A DNA stretch of 62,248 nucleotides. It comes from Deltaproteobacteria bacterium (lineage in GTDB: Bacteria > Desulfobacterota > GWC2-55-46 > DRQE01). Made by a program: the position numbers and the translations under genes. The DNA lies in assembly GCA_015492245.1 (NCBI GenBank), contig WGFM01000016.1, positions 1-62,248 on the forward strand, written 5' to 3'. The notes under the pieces are model-generated. The model had not been told where the DNA came from. It saw only the letters and a program-made list of their open reading frames with translations, and did no database searches. Below, piece after piece: positions 23,052 through 31,205 of the stretch. The stretch's first letter is position 1. Each line of letters begins with the position of its first letter.

Positions 23052-24596
23052 TTATTCCACCCTTGGAAAGAGGGGTGCTGTCCTTCTTACCTTTGTGCCA
23101 GGTGCAATCCCACCCCAGCGTGCCACCTGCCTGAAGGATGCCTGCGCGTCCTTCTCAACTGCCTCTATGCTCTTTTCCACACCCAGGGCATGCCATATCC
23201 TCTCTGAGGCATCGGGCATGAAGGGGTAAAGGTAGATGGCCACGATCCTCAAGCCCTCTGCAAGGATGTACAGGGTGGTTGCCCTCTGTGCCGCATCCTT
23301 TTCACTCCAGGGCTGAGCCCTGTCGACAAAGATGTTCATCTCCCTTACCGCCTTCCAGACCGCAGAGAGGGCCTCATGGAATGCCACCCTGTCCATCGAG
23401 GACTCTACATCTCTGTAGACAGAATCCCTCGAGTATATGTCGAGAAGGGCAACCATCTTGCTCTCGAGCTCTGCCCGAAGTTTCAAGGGGTTTGGGCCTG
23501 GCACAGAGCCCTGGTGGTATCTTGTCATCATCGAGACTGTGCGGCTCAAGAGGTTTCCCAGCTCGTTTGCAAGCTCGCCGTTTATCCTGCCCTTAAGTGC
23601 CCTTACAGAGAAGTCTCCATCGAGCCCGAAGGGTACCTCCCTTAACAGAAAGTAACGGAACTGGTCCACCCCGAACTCATCTGCCACCTGGAAGGGGTCT
23701 ACCACATTGCCCCTGGATTTACTCATCTTCTCACCCTCCACGGTCCACCATCCATGGGCAAAGACCTTCTCTGGTAGCTCTATCCCCGCTGACATGAGGA
23801 ATGCCGGCCAGTAGATGGCATGAAACCTCAGTATGTCCTTGCCTATAAGGTGAAGGTCTGCAGGCCAGAACTCTGTTCTGTCCGGCCATCCATCGGCTGT
23901 AAGGTAGTTGGTAAGGGCATCGAACCAGACATACATCACATGCTGCTCCTGCCCTGGCACGGGTATGCCCCAGGAAAATGAGGTTCTGCTGATGCTCAAC
24001 TCCTTTAGGCCCTGGCGTATGAAGCTTACTATTTCGTTCCTTCTGTTGGCTGGCTGGATGAACTCGGGGTTTTTCTCTATGTGCTCAAGAAGTGGTTTCT
24101 CGTATTTCGAAAGCCTGAAAAAGTAGCTCGGCTCACGCAGCCTTTCCACCTCTCTACCGCAATCAGGACACCTCCCATCGGAGAGCTGACTTTCTGTAAG
24201 AAAGCTCTCGCAGGGGGTGCAGTACCAGTCCTCGTATTCACCGAGGTATATGTCTCCCCTTTCTGCAACCCTCCTCCAGAGTTCTGTTGCAGCCCGGATG
24301 TGGCGGTTTTCGGTTGTGCGTATGAAGTCATCGTTGGATATGTTGAGCCTTTCCCAGAGCTCTTTGAACCTTACCACCACCTGGTCCGCAAGCTCTCCAG
24401 GGGTTGTGCCCATTGTGGCCGCAGACTTTTCCACCTTCTGGCCATGCTCGTCTGTACCCGTGAGGAAGAAGACCCTCATGCCACAGAGCCTTCTGAACCG
24501 TGCCATCACATCTGCGGCTATGGTCGTGTAGGCATGGCCTATGTGGGGTATGTCGTTCACATAGTATATGGGGGTTGTTACATAGAACTTCTTCAT
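23052..24596 (-). CDS. metG: Methionyl-tRNA synthetase
   Basis: A 514-residue class I synthetase that charges tRNA-Met. It has PHIGHAY (17-23) as the HIGH signature, KMSKSRGN near residue 300, and a zinc knuckle (CTPC, CPDC) in the connective peptide. The C-terminal EMAP-like tRNA-binding domain found in E. coli MetG is absent, which is common in shorter bacterial forms. The ATG overlaps the ricT stop by four bases. Confidence 0.98.
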   Translation of the reverse strand: MKKFYVTTPIYYVNDIPHIGHAYTTIAADVMARFRRLCGMRVFFLTGTDEHGQKVEKSAATMGTTPGELADQVVVRFKELWERLNISNDDFIRTTENRHIRAATELWRRVAERGDIYLGEYEDWYCTPCESFLTESQLSDGRCPDCGREVERLREPSYFFRLSKYEKPLLEHIEKNPEFIQPANRRNEIVSFIRQGLKELSISRTSFSWGIPVPGQEQHVMYVWFDALTNYLTADGWPDRTEFWPADLHLIGKDILRFHAIYWPAFLMSAGIELPEKVFAHGWWTVEGEKMSKSRGNVVDPFQVADEFGVDQFRYFLLREVPFGLDGDFSVRALKGRINGELANELGNLLSRTVSMMTRYHQGSVPGPNPLKLRAELESKMVALLDIYSRDSVYRDVESSMDRVAFHEALSAVWKAVREMNIFVDRAQPWSEKDAAQRATTLYILAEGLRIVAIYLYPFMPDASERIWHALGVEKSIEAVEKDAQASFRQVARWGGIAPGTKVRRTAPLFPRVE

Positions 24597-25291
24597 TCTG
24601 CCTCCATCCCGCCTGATTCTGCAGAGGTGTTATCATGGTGGCAGTTGTTCTTGTTGCAACCATTGAGCTCGTAGTTGAGACAACACATGAGCCTGCCACA
24701 CAGCCCTGACATCTTCAACGGGTTGAGGGGCATGTTCTGCTCCTTGGCTATCTTTATGGTTACAGGGGCAAAGTCTGCAAGGAAGGAAGAGCAACAGAGC
24801 TCTCTTCCGCAGGGCCCTATGCCGCCTATCATCTTTGCCTCGTCCCTCACACCTATCTGGCGCATCTCTATACGGGTATGGAAGGTCTGGGCAAGGTCCT
24901 TGACGAGCTCACGAAAGTCCACCCTGCCGTCCGCTGTAAAGTAGAATATGGCCTTGCTCGAATCGAAGAGGCACTCTACACTGACAAGTTTCATGGGTAG
25001 TGCGTGTTTCTCTATCTTCTCCTTGCATGTATGGAAGGCCTCCTTCTCCCATTCGCTGTTGAACTGTGCCCTCTCTATGTCCACCTGGTCCGCCTTTCTG
25101 ACCACCTTTTTGAGGGGATGCTGACAAGCTGCCTCGTCCTTCTCGCATGGCTCCACAGCCACCGTGCCCATGGCAATCCCCTTTTCCACCTCCACGATAA
25201 CACGGTCTCCTGCCGCAAGGTCCAGCCCCTCTGTTAGAAACCAGTATATCTTGCATGCCTTCTTGAATCTTATGCCACAAACCCTTGCCAT
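24593..25291 (-). CDS. ricT: PSP1-domain protein RicT (YaaT-like)
   Basis: A 232-residue PSP1 superfamily protein. In Bacillus the relative RicT (YaaT) joins RicA and RicF in an iron-sulfur complex affecting RNA processing and development. Conserved cysteine clusters are visible: GPCGRELCCSSF, SGLCGRLMCCLNYE and a C-terminal CNKNNC. No ricA or ricF gene is near. The order tmk-holB-ricT-metG-tatD matches the Bacillus tmk/holB/yaaT/metS/tatD neighbourhood. The start follows AAGGAGAG and overlaps the holB end by 22 bp. Confidence 0.93.
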   Translation of the reverse strand: MARVCGIRFKKACKIYWFLTEGLDLAAGDRVIVEVEKGIAMGTVAVEPCEKDEAACQHPLKKVVRKADQVDIERAQFNSEWEKEAFHTCKEKIEKHALPMKLVSVECLFDSSKAIFYFTADGRVDFRELVKDLAQTFHTRIEMRQIGVRDEAKMIGGIGPCGRELCCSSFLADFAPVTIKIAKEQNMPLNPLKMSGLCGRLMCCLNYELNGCNKNNCHHDNTSAESGGMEAE

Positions 25292-26259
25292 CTTCTCTCC
25301 TTGAGGCCTACAAGGAGTGCCTCCATTGCAAGCCTCTTGTTTGTTGTACTTGGTGGTAATATGCTCTCTCTTGTCTTCTCAACAAGGCTGTATGCCCCGA
25401 GCAACTCCTCTTGAGAGTATGGGCACAGGCGTATGGACTCCAGCATGTCTGTGTTTACAAGCCTCTGTTCAGAGTGTTCTACCCTCCAGAGTATTGCATC
25501 TCTGAAGAGGATCTTAAAGCTTTCGAGCAACTCTTCGAGCCCCTCTTCTTTCGATAACTTTTCGGCCATATGGAGAAGCCCTGTGGCTGTAACATGGTCT
25601 ATGGAGAGTATGGAAGCATAGGAGCGTCTTTTCTCTATTATACCCGTGGTTGCTATCGTAAGTGCCCTTTTTGCGCTTCCACAGGAGAGCCTCTGGGCTA
25701 TATCTGCTGTATGAGGGTCTGTGTAGCCCTCCCTGTGGAGTATCTCCTTTATGGCCTCTTCCTTGAGGGGGCTGAAGTTTATCCTCTGGCACCTTGAGAG
25801 TATGGTTGGCAGCAGGGTATCGGGTCTCGAAGAGATGAGTATTATCGTTGTGTTCAGGGGTGGTTCCTCAAGGGTCTTAAGCAGTATGTTGGATGTTGCC
25901 CTCACCATAAGGTGGGCACCATCTATTATGACCACCCTTCTGCCCCTGTCTATGCGGTAGTTGAGAAGCCTTTTGAGCTCCCTTACAAGGGCAACCTTGA
26001 GTGTGCCCCCCCGGGGTTCCACAAGAAGGAGATTAGGGTGTGTTCCAGAGGCAATGAGCCTGCAGGATGCACACTCTGTGCAGGCATCGTCTTTGCAGGC
26101 CTCACAGTTGAGGGCTGCCGCAAAGGCCAGTGCCACCAGCCTCTTTCCGATACCCTCCGGGCCAGAGAACAGATAGGTGCTTGCACATCTGTTGAGTTCT
26201 ATACCCTTTTTCAGAAGGTTTATCTCTCTTTTATGTCCAAGTATGTCAGAGAAGCGCAA
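25270..26259 (-). CDS. holB: DNA polymerase III delta-prime subunit
   Basis: A 329-residue clamp-loader subunit. The AAA+ core has a Walker A-like FSGPEGIGKRLVA, a four-cysteine zinc module (CEAC, CTEC, C) and the sensor-like ILISSRPDTLLPTILSRCQ-type segment. It works with the dnaX product encoded at 31206-32774. It begins one base after the tmk stop, so the two are translationally linked. Confidence 0.93.
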   Translation of the reverse strand: MRFSDILGHKREINLLKKGIELNRCASTYLFSGPEGIGKRLVALAFAAALNCEACKDDACTECASCRLIASGTHPNLLLVEPRGGTLKVALVRELKRLLNYRIDRGRRVVIIDGAHLMVRATSNILLKTLEEPPLNTTIILISSRPDTLLPTILSRCQRINFSPLKEEAIKEILHREGYTDPHTADIAQRLSCGSAKRALTIATTGIIEKRRSYASILSIDHVTATGLLHMAEKLSKEEGLEELLESFKILFRDAILWRVEHSEQRLVNTDMLESIRLCPYSQEELLGAYSLVEKTRESILPPSTTNKRLAMEALLVGLKERRWQGFVA

Positions 26260-26260
26260 T

Positions 26261-26893
26261 TCATATCACCTTATCTATAATATCACATATTTCTTCGTGG
26301 ATGACAGATATTTCCCTTGTGCCGTCCACAATCCTTATCCTTCGAGGTTCCTTTTGTGCAAGCTCGAGATAGCCGTTGCGCACCCTCACATGGAACTTCA
26401 GTGTTTCACGCTCGAAGCGGTCTTCGGGGCTGCCCTCCGAGTTCTCTATCCTCAGCCATGCCCTCTTGAGCCCTGTCTCCACAGGACAGTCCAGGAGTAT
26501 GGTTACATCAGGGGTTATACCAAAGGTGCTGTAGGAGTTTATGGTCCTTATGGCATCTATATCGAGCCCCCTGCCATGGCCCTGGTATGTTATGGTGGAG
26601 TCTGTGAAGCGATCACAGAGAACCACCTTTTCTTCTTCAAGCGCTGGCCTTATTATGTTCTTTACAAGCTGGGCTCTGCTTGCAGAGTATAAAAAGAGCT
26701 CTGCCCAGGGCTCTATGCCCTCTGCCTCGTCCTCCATCACAAGAAGTATGTTTCTTATCCTCTCACCAAGCTCTGTGCCACCTGGCTCCCTTACCACCAC
26801 ACATTGTCTACCCTTCCACTCCAGATGGTCCCGTAGCATCTCAAGTTGTGTGGTCTTGCCACAACCCTCTATGCCTTCAAAAGTAATGAACAA
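26261..26893 (-). CDS. tmk: Thymidylate kinase
   Basis: A 210-residue dTMP kinase: P-loop FEGIEGCGKTTQ near the N-terminus, the LID/DRX segment CDRFTDSTITYQG, and REPGGTELGE. The start is TTG at 26893, since an in-frame TGA lies just upstream and no ATG is available; GGAGG lies 13 bp ahead, which is a long spacing. The 202 bp between this gene and gatC (26894-27095) hold a CAGGGG/CCCCTG hairpin at 26991-27005 without a T run, and no gene. Confidence 0.95.
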   Translation of the reverse strand: MFITFEGIEGCGKTTQLEMLRDHLEWKGRQCVVVREPGGTELGERIRNILLVMEDEAEGIEPWAELFLYSASRAQLVKNIIRPALEEEKVVLCDRFTDSTITYQGHGRGLDIDAIRTINSYSTFGITPDVTILLDCPVETGLKRAWLRIENSEGSPEDRFERETLKFHVRVRNGYLELAQKEPRRIRIVDGTREISVIHEEICDIIDKVI

Positions 26894-27095
26894 TTCTGTT
26901 CAGAGTCCTCCCTGTAGCAGATATATCTTAAAAATAATAGCAGAAACCCCACCTCACAGGCAAGGCCAAAGTGTGGGTATCTCTGGATTGCAGGGGCATC
27001 CCCTGTGGACAGGGGGTGGTTTGTCTGCTACAGTCATAGTAGTATTGTATGCCTTCGTTCTGTTAAGGCCGGGGTTGCGGTGAAGGCATCAGGGT

Positions 27096-27383
27096 TTACT
27101 CTATAATCCTTGGGACCTTGAAACAGTCCTTATCTCTTTCCGGGGCGTTCTTGAGCGCCTCCTCTGGCGGGAGTGATGGGCTCACCTCGTCCCTTCGTCT
27201 TCTCCTCTGGAGGGGTATTGTATAGGTTGTGGGCTCGATGTCCCGGGTATCTACACTGGATAGTTTTTCCACATAGTGGAGTATCTTCTTAAGCTGTTCC
27301 GTGTATAGAGAGACCTCCTCTTCTGTAAGTGCCAGCCTGGAAAGCTCTGCTATGTGCTCTACATCTCTTCTTGTTATGGACAC
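27096..27383 (-). CDS. gatC: Aspartyl/glutamyl-tRNA amidotransferase subunit C
   Basis: A 95-residue GatC, the small subunit of the GatCAB complex that converts Glu-tRNA(Gln) or Asp-tRNA(Asn) to the amidated form. It shows the family pattern VEHIAELSRLALTEEE at the N-terminus and a VPRIIE end. Residues YTIPLQRRRRRDE form a basic patch in the middle. gatA and gatB are not in this window. It is transcribed away from the glycosyltransferase gene; a weak TTGAAA/TACTCT pair at about 27443-27415 could be its promoter. Confidence 0.93.
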   Translation of the reverse strand: MSITRRDVEHIAELSRLALTEEEVSLYTEQLKKILHYVEKLSSVDTRDIEPTTYTIPLQRRRRRDEVSPSLPPEEALKNAPERDKDCFKVPRIIE

Positions 27384-27469
27384 CGGTATATCACCCCCCT
27401 GTTGAGTCTACATCAGAGTAGCATATAGGGATGGTGTTTTCAAGTCTCTGGTTACGGTGTGCCGGGTAT

Positions 27470-27499
27470 TTGACTTATGGAAAAACCGTTCTATATTAT
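27470..27499 (+). promoter_or_regulatory. Promoter of the glycosyltransferase / debranching enzyme pair
   Basis: TTGACT at 27470-27475 with TATATT (27492-27497, 16-bp spacer) or TATTAT (27494-27499, 18-bp spacer). Transcription would start near 27505, about 20 bases before an AAGGAGG ribosome site. Confidence 0.72.
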
Positions 27500-27538
27500 A
27501 GATACAGGGAGCCACTTTTTAAAAAGGAGGTAATGGGG

Positions 27539-28597
27539 ATGAGGATAGCTCAGGTCGCTCCTCTCTATGAGAGCGTTCCGCCACGCTGTTACGGTGGCAC
27601 AGAGAGGGTGGTCTCTTACCTTACGGAAGAGCTTGTAAAGATGGGCCATGAGGTTACACTCTTTGCAAGTGGAGACTCTGTAACAAGGGCAGAGCTTGTG
27701 GGGGCATGTCCTGAGGCGTTGAGGCTGAACGGAAAGTGTGTGGATCCCCTTTCACACCATGTGCTCATGCTCGAAAGGGTTGTGGGCAGTGCCGAAAGGT
27801 TCGATATACTACACTTCCACATAGACTACCTGCACTTTCCTCTTGCAAGAAGGCTCAATACCCCTTCGGTTACCACGCTCCATGGAAGGCTCGATGTGGC
27901 AGACTACAAACCCATCTTCAGCGAGTTCAGGGATATACCCCTTGTTTCGATTTCCTGTTCGCAGCGCGCCCCACTTTCTTTTGCGAACTGGAAGGGCACG
28001 GTGTACCACGGTATCCCCGAGGACCTCTACACACCAGGTGATGGCAGCGGGGGTTACCTCGCATTCGTTGGAAGGCTTTCTCCAGAGAAGAGACCGGACA
28101 GGGCCATAAAGATAGCCCGCCGTAGTGGTATGCCCATAAAGATGGCGGCAAAGGTTGACAGGGTTGACAAGGACTACTTCGACGAGGTTGTTAAACCACT
28201 CCTCAAAGAGCCTGGTGTAGAGTATGTAGGAGAGATAGGAGAGAAGGACAAGAGGGATTTTCTCGCCGGTGCCTATGCACTGCTTTTTCCCATAGACTGG
28301 CCGGAGCCATTCGGGCTTGTGATGATAGAGTCCATGGCATGTGGCACACCTGTGGTTGCATGGCACAATGGAAGTGTGCCAGAGGTGGTAGACCATGGGG
28401 TTACAGGCTATGTGGTGGACAGTGTGGATGAGGCGGTGGATGCAGTGGAGAAGGCAGAAGGGCTCGATAGAAGAACAATAAGGGAGGTCTTCGAGAAGAG
28501 GTTCACCTCCGAGCGGATGGCTCGCCAGTATGTGGAGATATACGAAAGGCTCATCCACAGGGAAAAGACCCCGCCACTTTTCGTCATACAGGGCTGA
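27539..28597 (+). CDS. GT4-family glycosyltransferase
   Basis: A 352-residue retaining GT-B glycosyltransferase. Visible parts are the N-terminal PLYESVPPRCYGGTERV loop, FHIDYLHFP and TLHGRLD, the phosphate-binding FVGRLSPEKRPD in the C-terminal half, and EPFGLVMIESMACGTPV, the E-x7-E element of family GT4. Donor and acceptor are unknown. The ATG at 27539 is 8 bp from AAGGAGG; two upstream in-frame starts are less well placed. The stop overlaps the next start (TGATG), so it is coupled to a glycogen-debranching-type enzyme. This suggests that both act on the same glucan or glycoside. Confidence 0.93.
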   Translation: MRIAQVAPLYESVPPRCYGGTERVVSYLTEELVKMGHEVTLFASGDSVTRAELVGACPEALRLNGKCVDPLSHHVLMLERVVGSAERFDILHFHIDYLHFPLARRLNTPSVTTLHGRLDVADYKPIFSEFRDIPLVSISCSQRAPLSFANWKGTVYHGIPEDLYTPGDGSGGYLAFVGRLSPEKRPDRAIKIARRSGMPIKMAAKVDRVDKDYFDEVVKPLLKEPGVEYVGEIGEKDKRDFLAGAYALLFPIDWPEPFGLVMIESMACGTPVVAWHNGSVPEVVDHGVTGYVVDSVDEAVDAVEKAEGLDRRTIREVFEKRFTSERMARQYVEIYERLIHREKTPPLFVIQG

Positions 28598-30771
28598 TGG
28601 AAAGAGACATAATACGCATAAGGGACAGGTTCTACATCCTTGCCACCTCATCACGGGTGGATGCACGCACCCAGGTCCTCAAGGAGGGGGACACCTTTGG
28701 TGTGTTCGACCGTTTCGGAGACATACACACAACCATAGGCCAGGGGGAACAGGGCATATATCACAATGATACACGCTTTGTCTCTACCCTGGAGCTTCTC
28801 CTTGAGGGTGCTCGCCCGCTTCTTCTGAGCTCCACGGTGAAGGAGAAGAACGACCTTCTCACCGTAGACCTCACCAATGCGGATATATGCCGTGGAGGAG
28901 AGCTCTGCCTCAGAAGGGGCGATGTGCACATATTCAGATCGAAGTTCTTCTGGAAAGGTGTGTGCTACGAGCGCGTGAGGATTATAAACTATGGCAACAG
29001 GGCCGTGAGAACCAGGTTCTCTTTCAGGTTCGATGCAGACTTTCTGGACATATTCGAGATAAGAGGTGTCAAAAGAGAGAAGAGGGGAGAGATTCTGGCC
29101 AGAGAGGTCAAGGACGATAGAACCGTTGTTATCTCCTACAGGGGGAGAGACGGGATAACGAGACGAACCATATTCGAGTCCGAGCCTGTTCCCACCACCA
29201 TAACCCCTGGACAGATGGAGTTCGAGCTCGTGCTGGAGCCCATGAAGGTCAACATAATATATCTTACCATATCCCTTGTCGTTGACCACAGAAAGGTAGA
29301 AAAACTCACCTACGAGAGTGCCTTTACCACGGCGCAGGACTCTATAAGAAAGTCCTTCGAGGGTTTCTGTGATGTGGAGACCTCCAATGCCCAGTTCAAC
29401 AGCTGGCTGACACGCTCTGTGTCAGACCTTCACATGCTCATTACAGATACAGAACAGGGGCTCTACCCCTATGCCGGCATACCCTGGTATGCAACACCTT
29501 TTGGAAGGGATGGTATCATTACGGCATTCGAGTCTCTGTGGATGAATCCGGATATAGCCAGAGGTGTTCTGCGCTACCTTGCCCACACCCAGGCAAAGGA
29601 GCTCGATGAGAAACGTGATGCCCAGCCAGGCAAGATAGTCCATGAGATAAGAAGGTGCGAGATGGCAAACACCGAGGAGGTGCCCTTTGGCAGGTACTAT
29701 GGAAGCGTGGATGCAACCCCACTCTTCATGGTGCTTGCAAAGGCATATTACGATAGAACAGGGGACATGGAACTTATAGAGTCCATATGGGAGAACATAG
29801 AGCTTGCCCTCCACTGGCTCGATGAATACGGCGATGTCGATGGAGATGGCTTCATAGAGTATGCAAGAAGGTCAGCCAAGGGGCTTCAGAACCAGGGCTG
29901 GAAGGACTCTTTCGATTCTGTCTTCCGTTTGGATGGAGAGCTTGCCGAAGGCCCCATCGCACTGTGCGAGGTGCAGGGCTATACCTACTGGGCAAGGCTA
30001 TCTGTGGCAGCCCTTGCAATGGAGAAGGGCCTCACAGAGCTTGCCATAAGGGAGGAGAAGAAGGCCTACAGGCTGAAAAAACAGTTTGAGGAGAGTTTCT
30101 GGAGTGATGAGCTTTCCACCTATGTGCTGGCCCTCGATGGAAACAAGAGGGCCTGCAGGGTGAACACCTCCAACCCAGGGCATGCTCTGGCATCTGGCAT
30201 AGTCTCGCAGGAGAGGGCAGCTATTATGGCCAAAACCCTCTTGAGGGATGAGCTCTTCAGCGGCTGGGGTGTAAGAACTGTGAGCGTTATGGAAAAGAGA
30301 TACAACCCCATGAGCTATCACAACGGTTCTGTGTGGCCCCATGATAATGCCATGATAGCCTACGGGCTTTCGAAATACGGCTTCAAGGAAGAGGTGATGA
30401 GGGTCTTCAGGGGACTCTTCGAGGCATCGAGCTACATGGACTTTAACCGCATGCCCGAGCTCTTCTGCGGTTTCACCAGGCGTCCCGAGGCGGGCCCAAC
30501 CCTCTATCCTGTTGCATGTTCTCCACAGGCATGGGCATCTGCCACCGTGTTCTTGCTCCTTAAGGCATCCCTTGGCATGAGGTTCGATGTGAAAAGATCC
30601 CGCATAGAGTTCCACTATCCACAGCTGCCGGAGTTTCTCCATCAGATGGAGATAAAGAACTTGAAGATTGGCCCCCACACGATAGACCTTCTGCTCAGAA
30701 GACATCCCGAGGATGTTGGAATAAATGTGCTGCGAAAGACAGGGGATGTGGAGGTGGCTGTCTACAAGTAG
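28597..30771 (+). CDS. Amylo-alpha-1,6-glucosidase-like (GH133-type) protein
   Basis: A 724-residue protein. An N-terminal beta domain (about 1-230) has GEQGIYHNDTRFVS and NDLLTVDLTN, as in the N-terminal glycogen-debranching domain. The C-terminal (alpha/alpha)6 barrel has IPWYATPFGRDGIIT, NQGWKDSFDSVF, and MSYHNGSVWPHDNAMIA, the conserved stretches of amylo-alpha-1,6-glucosidases. There is no signal peptide, so it should act in the cytoplasm on an alpha-glucan or a glycoside. It has no separate glycogen synthase or branching enzyme beside it, only the GT4 gene it overlaps by one base. Confidence 0.92.
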   Translation: MERDIIRIRDRFYILATSSRVDARTQVLKEGDTFGVFDRFGDIHTTIGQGEQGIYHNDTRFVSTLELLLEGARPLLLSSTVKEKNDLLTVDLTNADICRGGELCLRRGDVHIFRSKFFWKGVCYERVRIINYGNRAVRTRFSFRFDADFLDIFEIRGVKREKRGEILAREVKDDRTVVISYRGRDGITRRTIFESEPVPTTITPGQMEFELVLEPMKVNIIYLTISLVVDHRKVEKLTYESAFTTAQDSIRKSFEGFCDVETSNAQFNSWLTRSVSDLHMLITDTEQGLYPYAGIPWYATPFGRDGIITAFESLWMNPDIARGVLRYLAHTQAKELDEKRDAQPGKIVHEIRRCEMANTEEVPFGRYYGSVDATPLFMVLAKAYYDRTGDMELIESIWENIELALHWLDEYGDVDGDGFIEYARRSAKGLQNQGWKDSFDSVFRLDGELAEGPIALCEVQGYTYWARLSVAALAMEKGLTELAIREEKKAYRLKKQFEESFWSDELSTYVLALDGNKRACRVNTSNPGHALASGIVSQERAAIMAKTLLRDELFSGWGVRTVSVMEKRYNPMSYHNGSVWPHDNAMIAYGLSKYGFKEEVMRVFRGLFEASSYMDFNRMPELFCGFTRRPEAGPTLYPVACSPQAWASATVFLLLKASLGMRFDVKRSRIEFHYPQLPEFLHQMEIKNLKIGPHTIDLLLRRHPEDVGINVLRKTGDVEVAVYK

Positions 30772-30772
30772 A

Positions 30773-30801
30773 TTGACATTGATAAGGAGATGTGGTTTAT
30801 G
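30773..30801 (+). promoter_or_regulatory. Promoter of the tRNA-Ser / SRP RNA group
   Basis: TTGACA at 30773-30778 starts one base after the debranching-enzyme stop. A weaker TTTATG at 30796-30801 follows after 17 bp. Transcription would start near 30808, seven bases before the mature tRNA-Ser. Confidence 0.5.
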
Positions 30802-30814
30802 GTATATTCCTGGT

Positions 30815-30907
30815 GGAGAGATGCCCGAGCGGACGAAGGGGGCTGACTCGAAATCAGCTGTTCCGGTGATACCGGAACCGAGGGTTCGAATCCCTCTCTC
30901 TCCGCCA
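30815..30907 (+). tRNA. tRNA-Ser (CGA)
   Basis: A 93-nt class II tRNA with acceptor GGAGAGA/TCTCTCC, anticodon stem GCTGA/TCAGC around CTCGAAA (anticodon CGA), a long variable arm (TTCCGG/CCGGAA), T-arm GAGGG/CCCTC and encoded CCA. Confidence 0.97.
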
Positions 30908-30937
30908 GGAAAAGAGTGTTCTTACGGCATTACAGAC

Positions 30938-31029
30938 GGAGAGATGCCCGAGTGGTCGAAGGGGCACGACTGGAAATCGTGTGCACATCTCATCGTGTGC
31001 CGAGGGTTCGAATCCCTCTCTCTCCGCCA
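30938..31029 (+). tRNA. tRNA-Ser (GGA)
   Basis: A 92-nt class II tRNA with the same acceptor and T-arm as the preceding tRNA-Ser but anticodon stem CACGA/TCGTG around CTGGAAA (anticodon GGA). It has a long variable arm and encoded CCA. The near-identical flanks suggest a tandem duplication followed by anticodon-arm divergence. Confidence 0.97.
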
Positions 31030-31043
31030 CCTTCTTATGGATA

Positions 31044-31155
31044 GCGCTGATAGCCGGGTCCTGCGCAATGGAGCGGTGTGAACCCCGTCAGGTCCGGAAG
31101 GAAGCAGCGGTAAGCACCTGACTCCATGTGCCGCAGCCAACCTGGCTATCAGCGG
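31044..31155 (+). ncRNA. ffs: Signal recognition particle RNA (small bacterial type, 4.5S)
   Basis: The conserved tip GGTCCGGAAGGAAGCAGC is at about 31091-31108 with the GNRA-type loop and asymmetric loop bases. The outer stem pairs GCTGATAGCC (31046-31055) with GGCTATCAGC (31144-31153). Exact ends are estimated. The RNA pairs with Ffh in co-translational membrane targeting. Its position directly before dnaX is widely conserved. Confidence 0.96.
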
Positions 31156-31205
31156 TGTCCGTAAAGGGTGGCTTCCCTTGAAATTCCCGCTTTTAAGGAA
31201 CTTCT

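Noticed and set aside
26991-27005. CAGGGG/CCCCTG hairpin as a terminator of gatC
   Set aside because: No T run follows on either strand, so it is listed only as a hairpin in the tmk entry.
26541-27083. Plus-strand frame of 180 codons over tmk and the gap beside it
   Set aside because: It runs antisense to tmk and continues into the gap with no ribosome site or recognisable domain.
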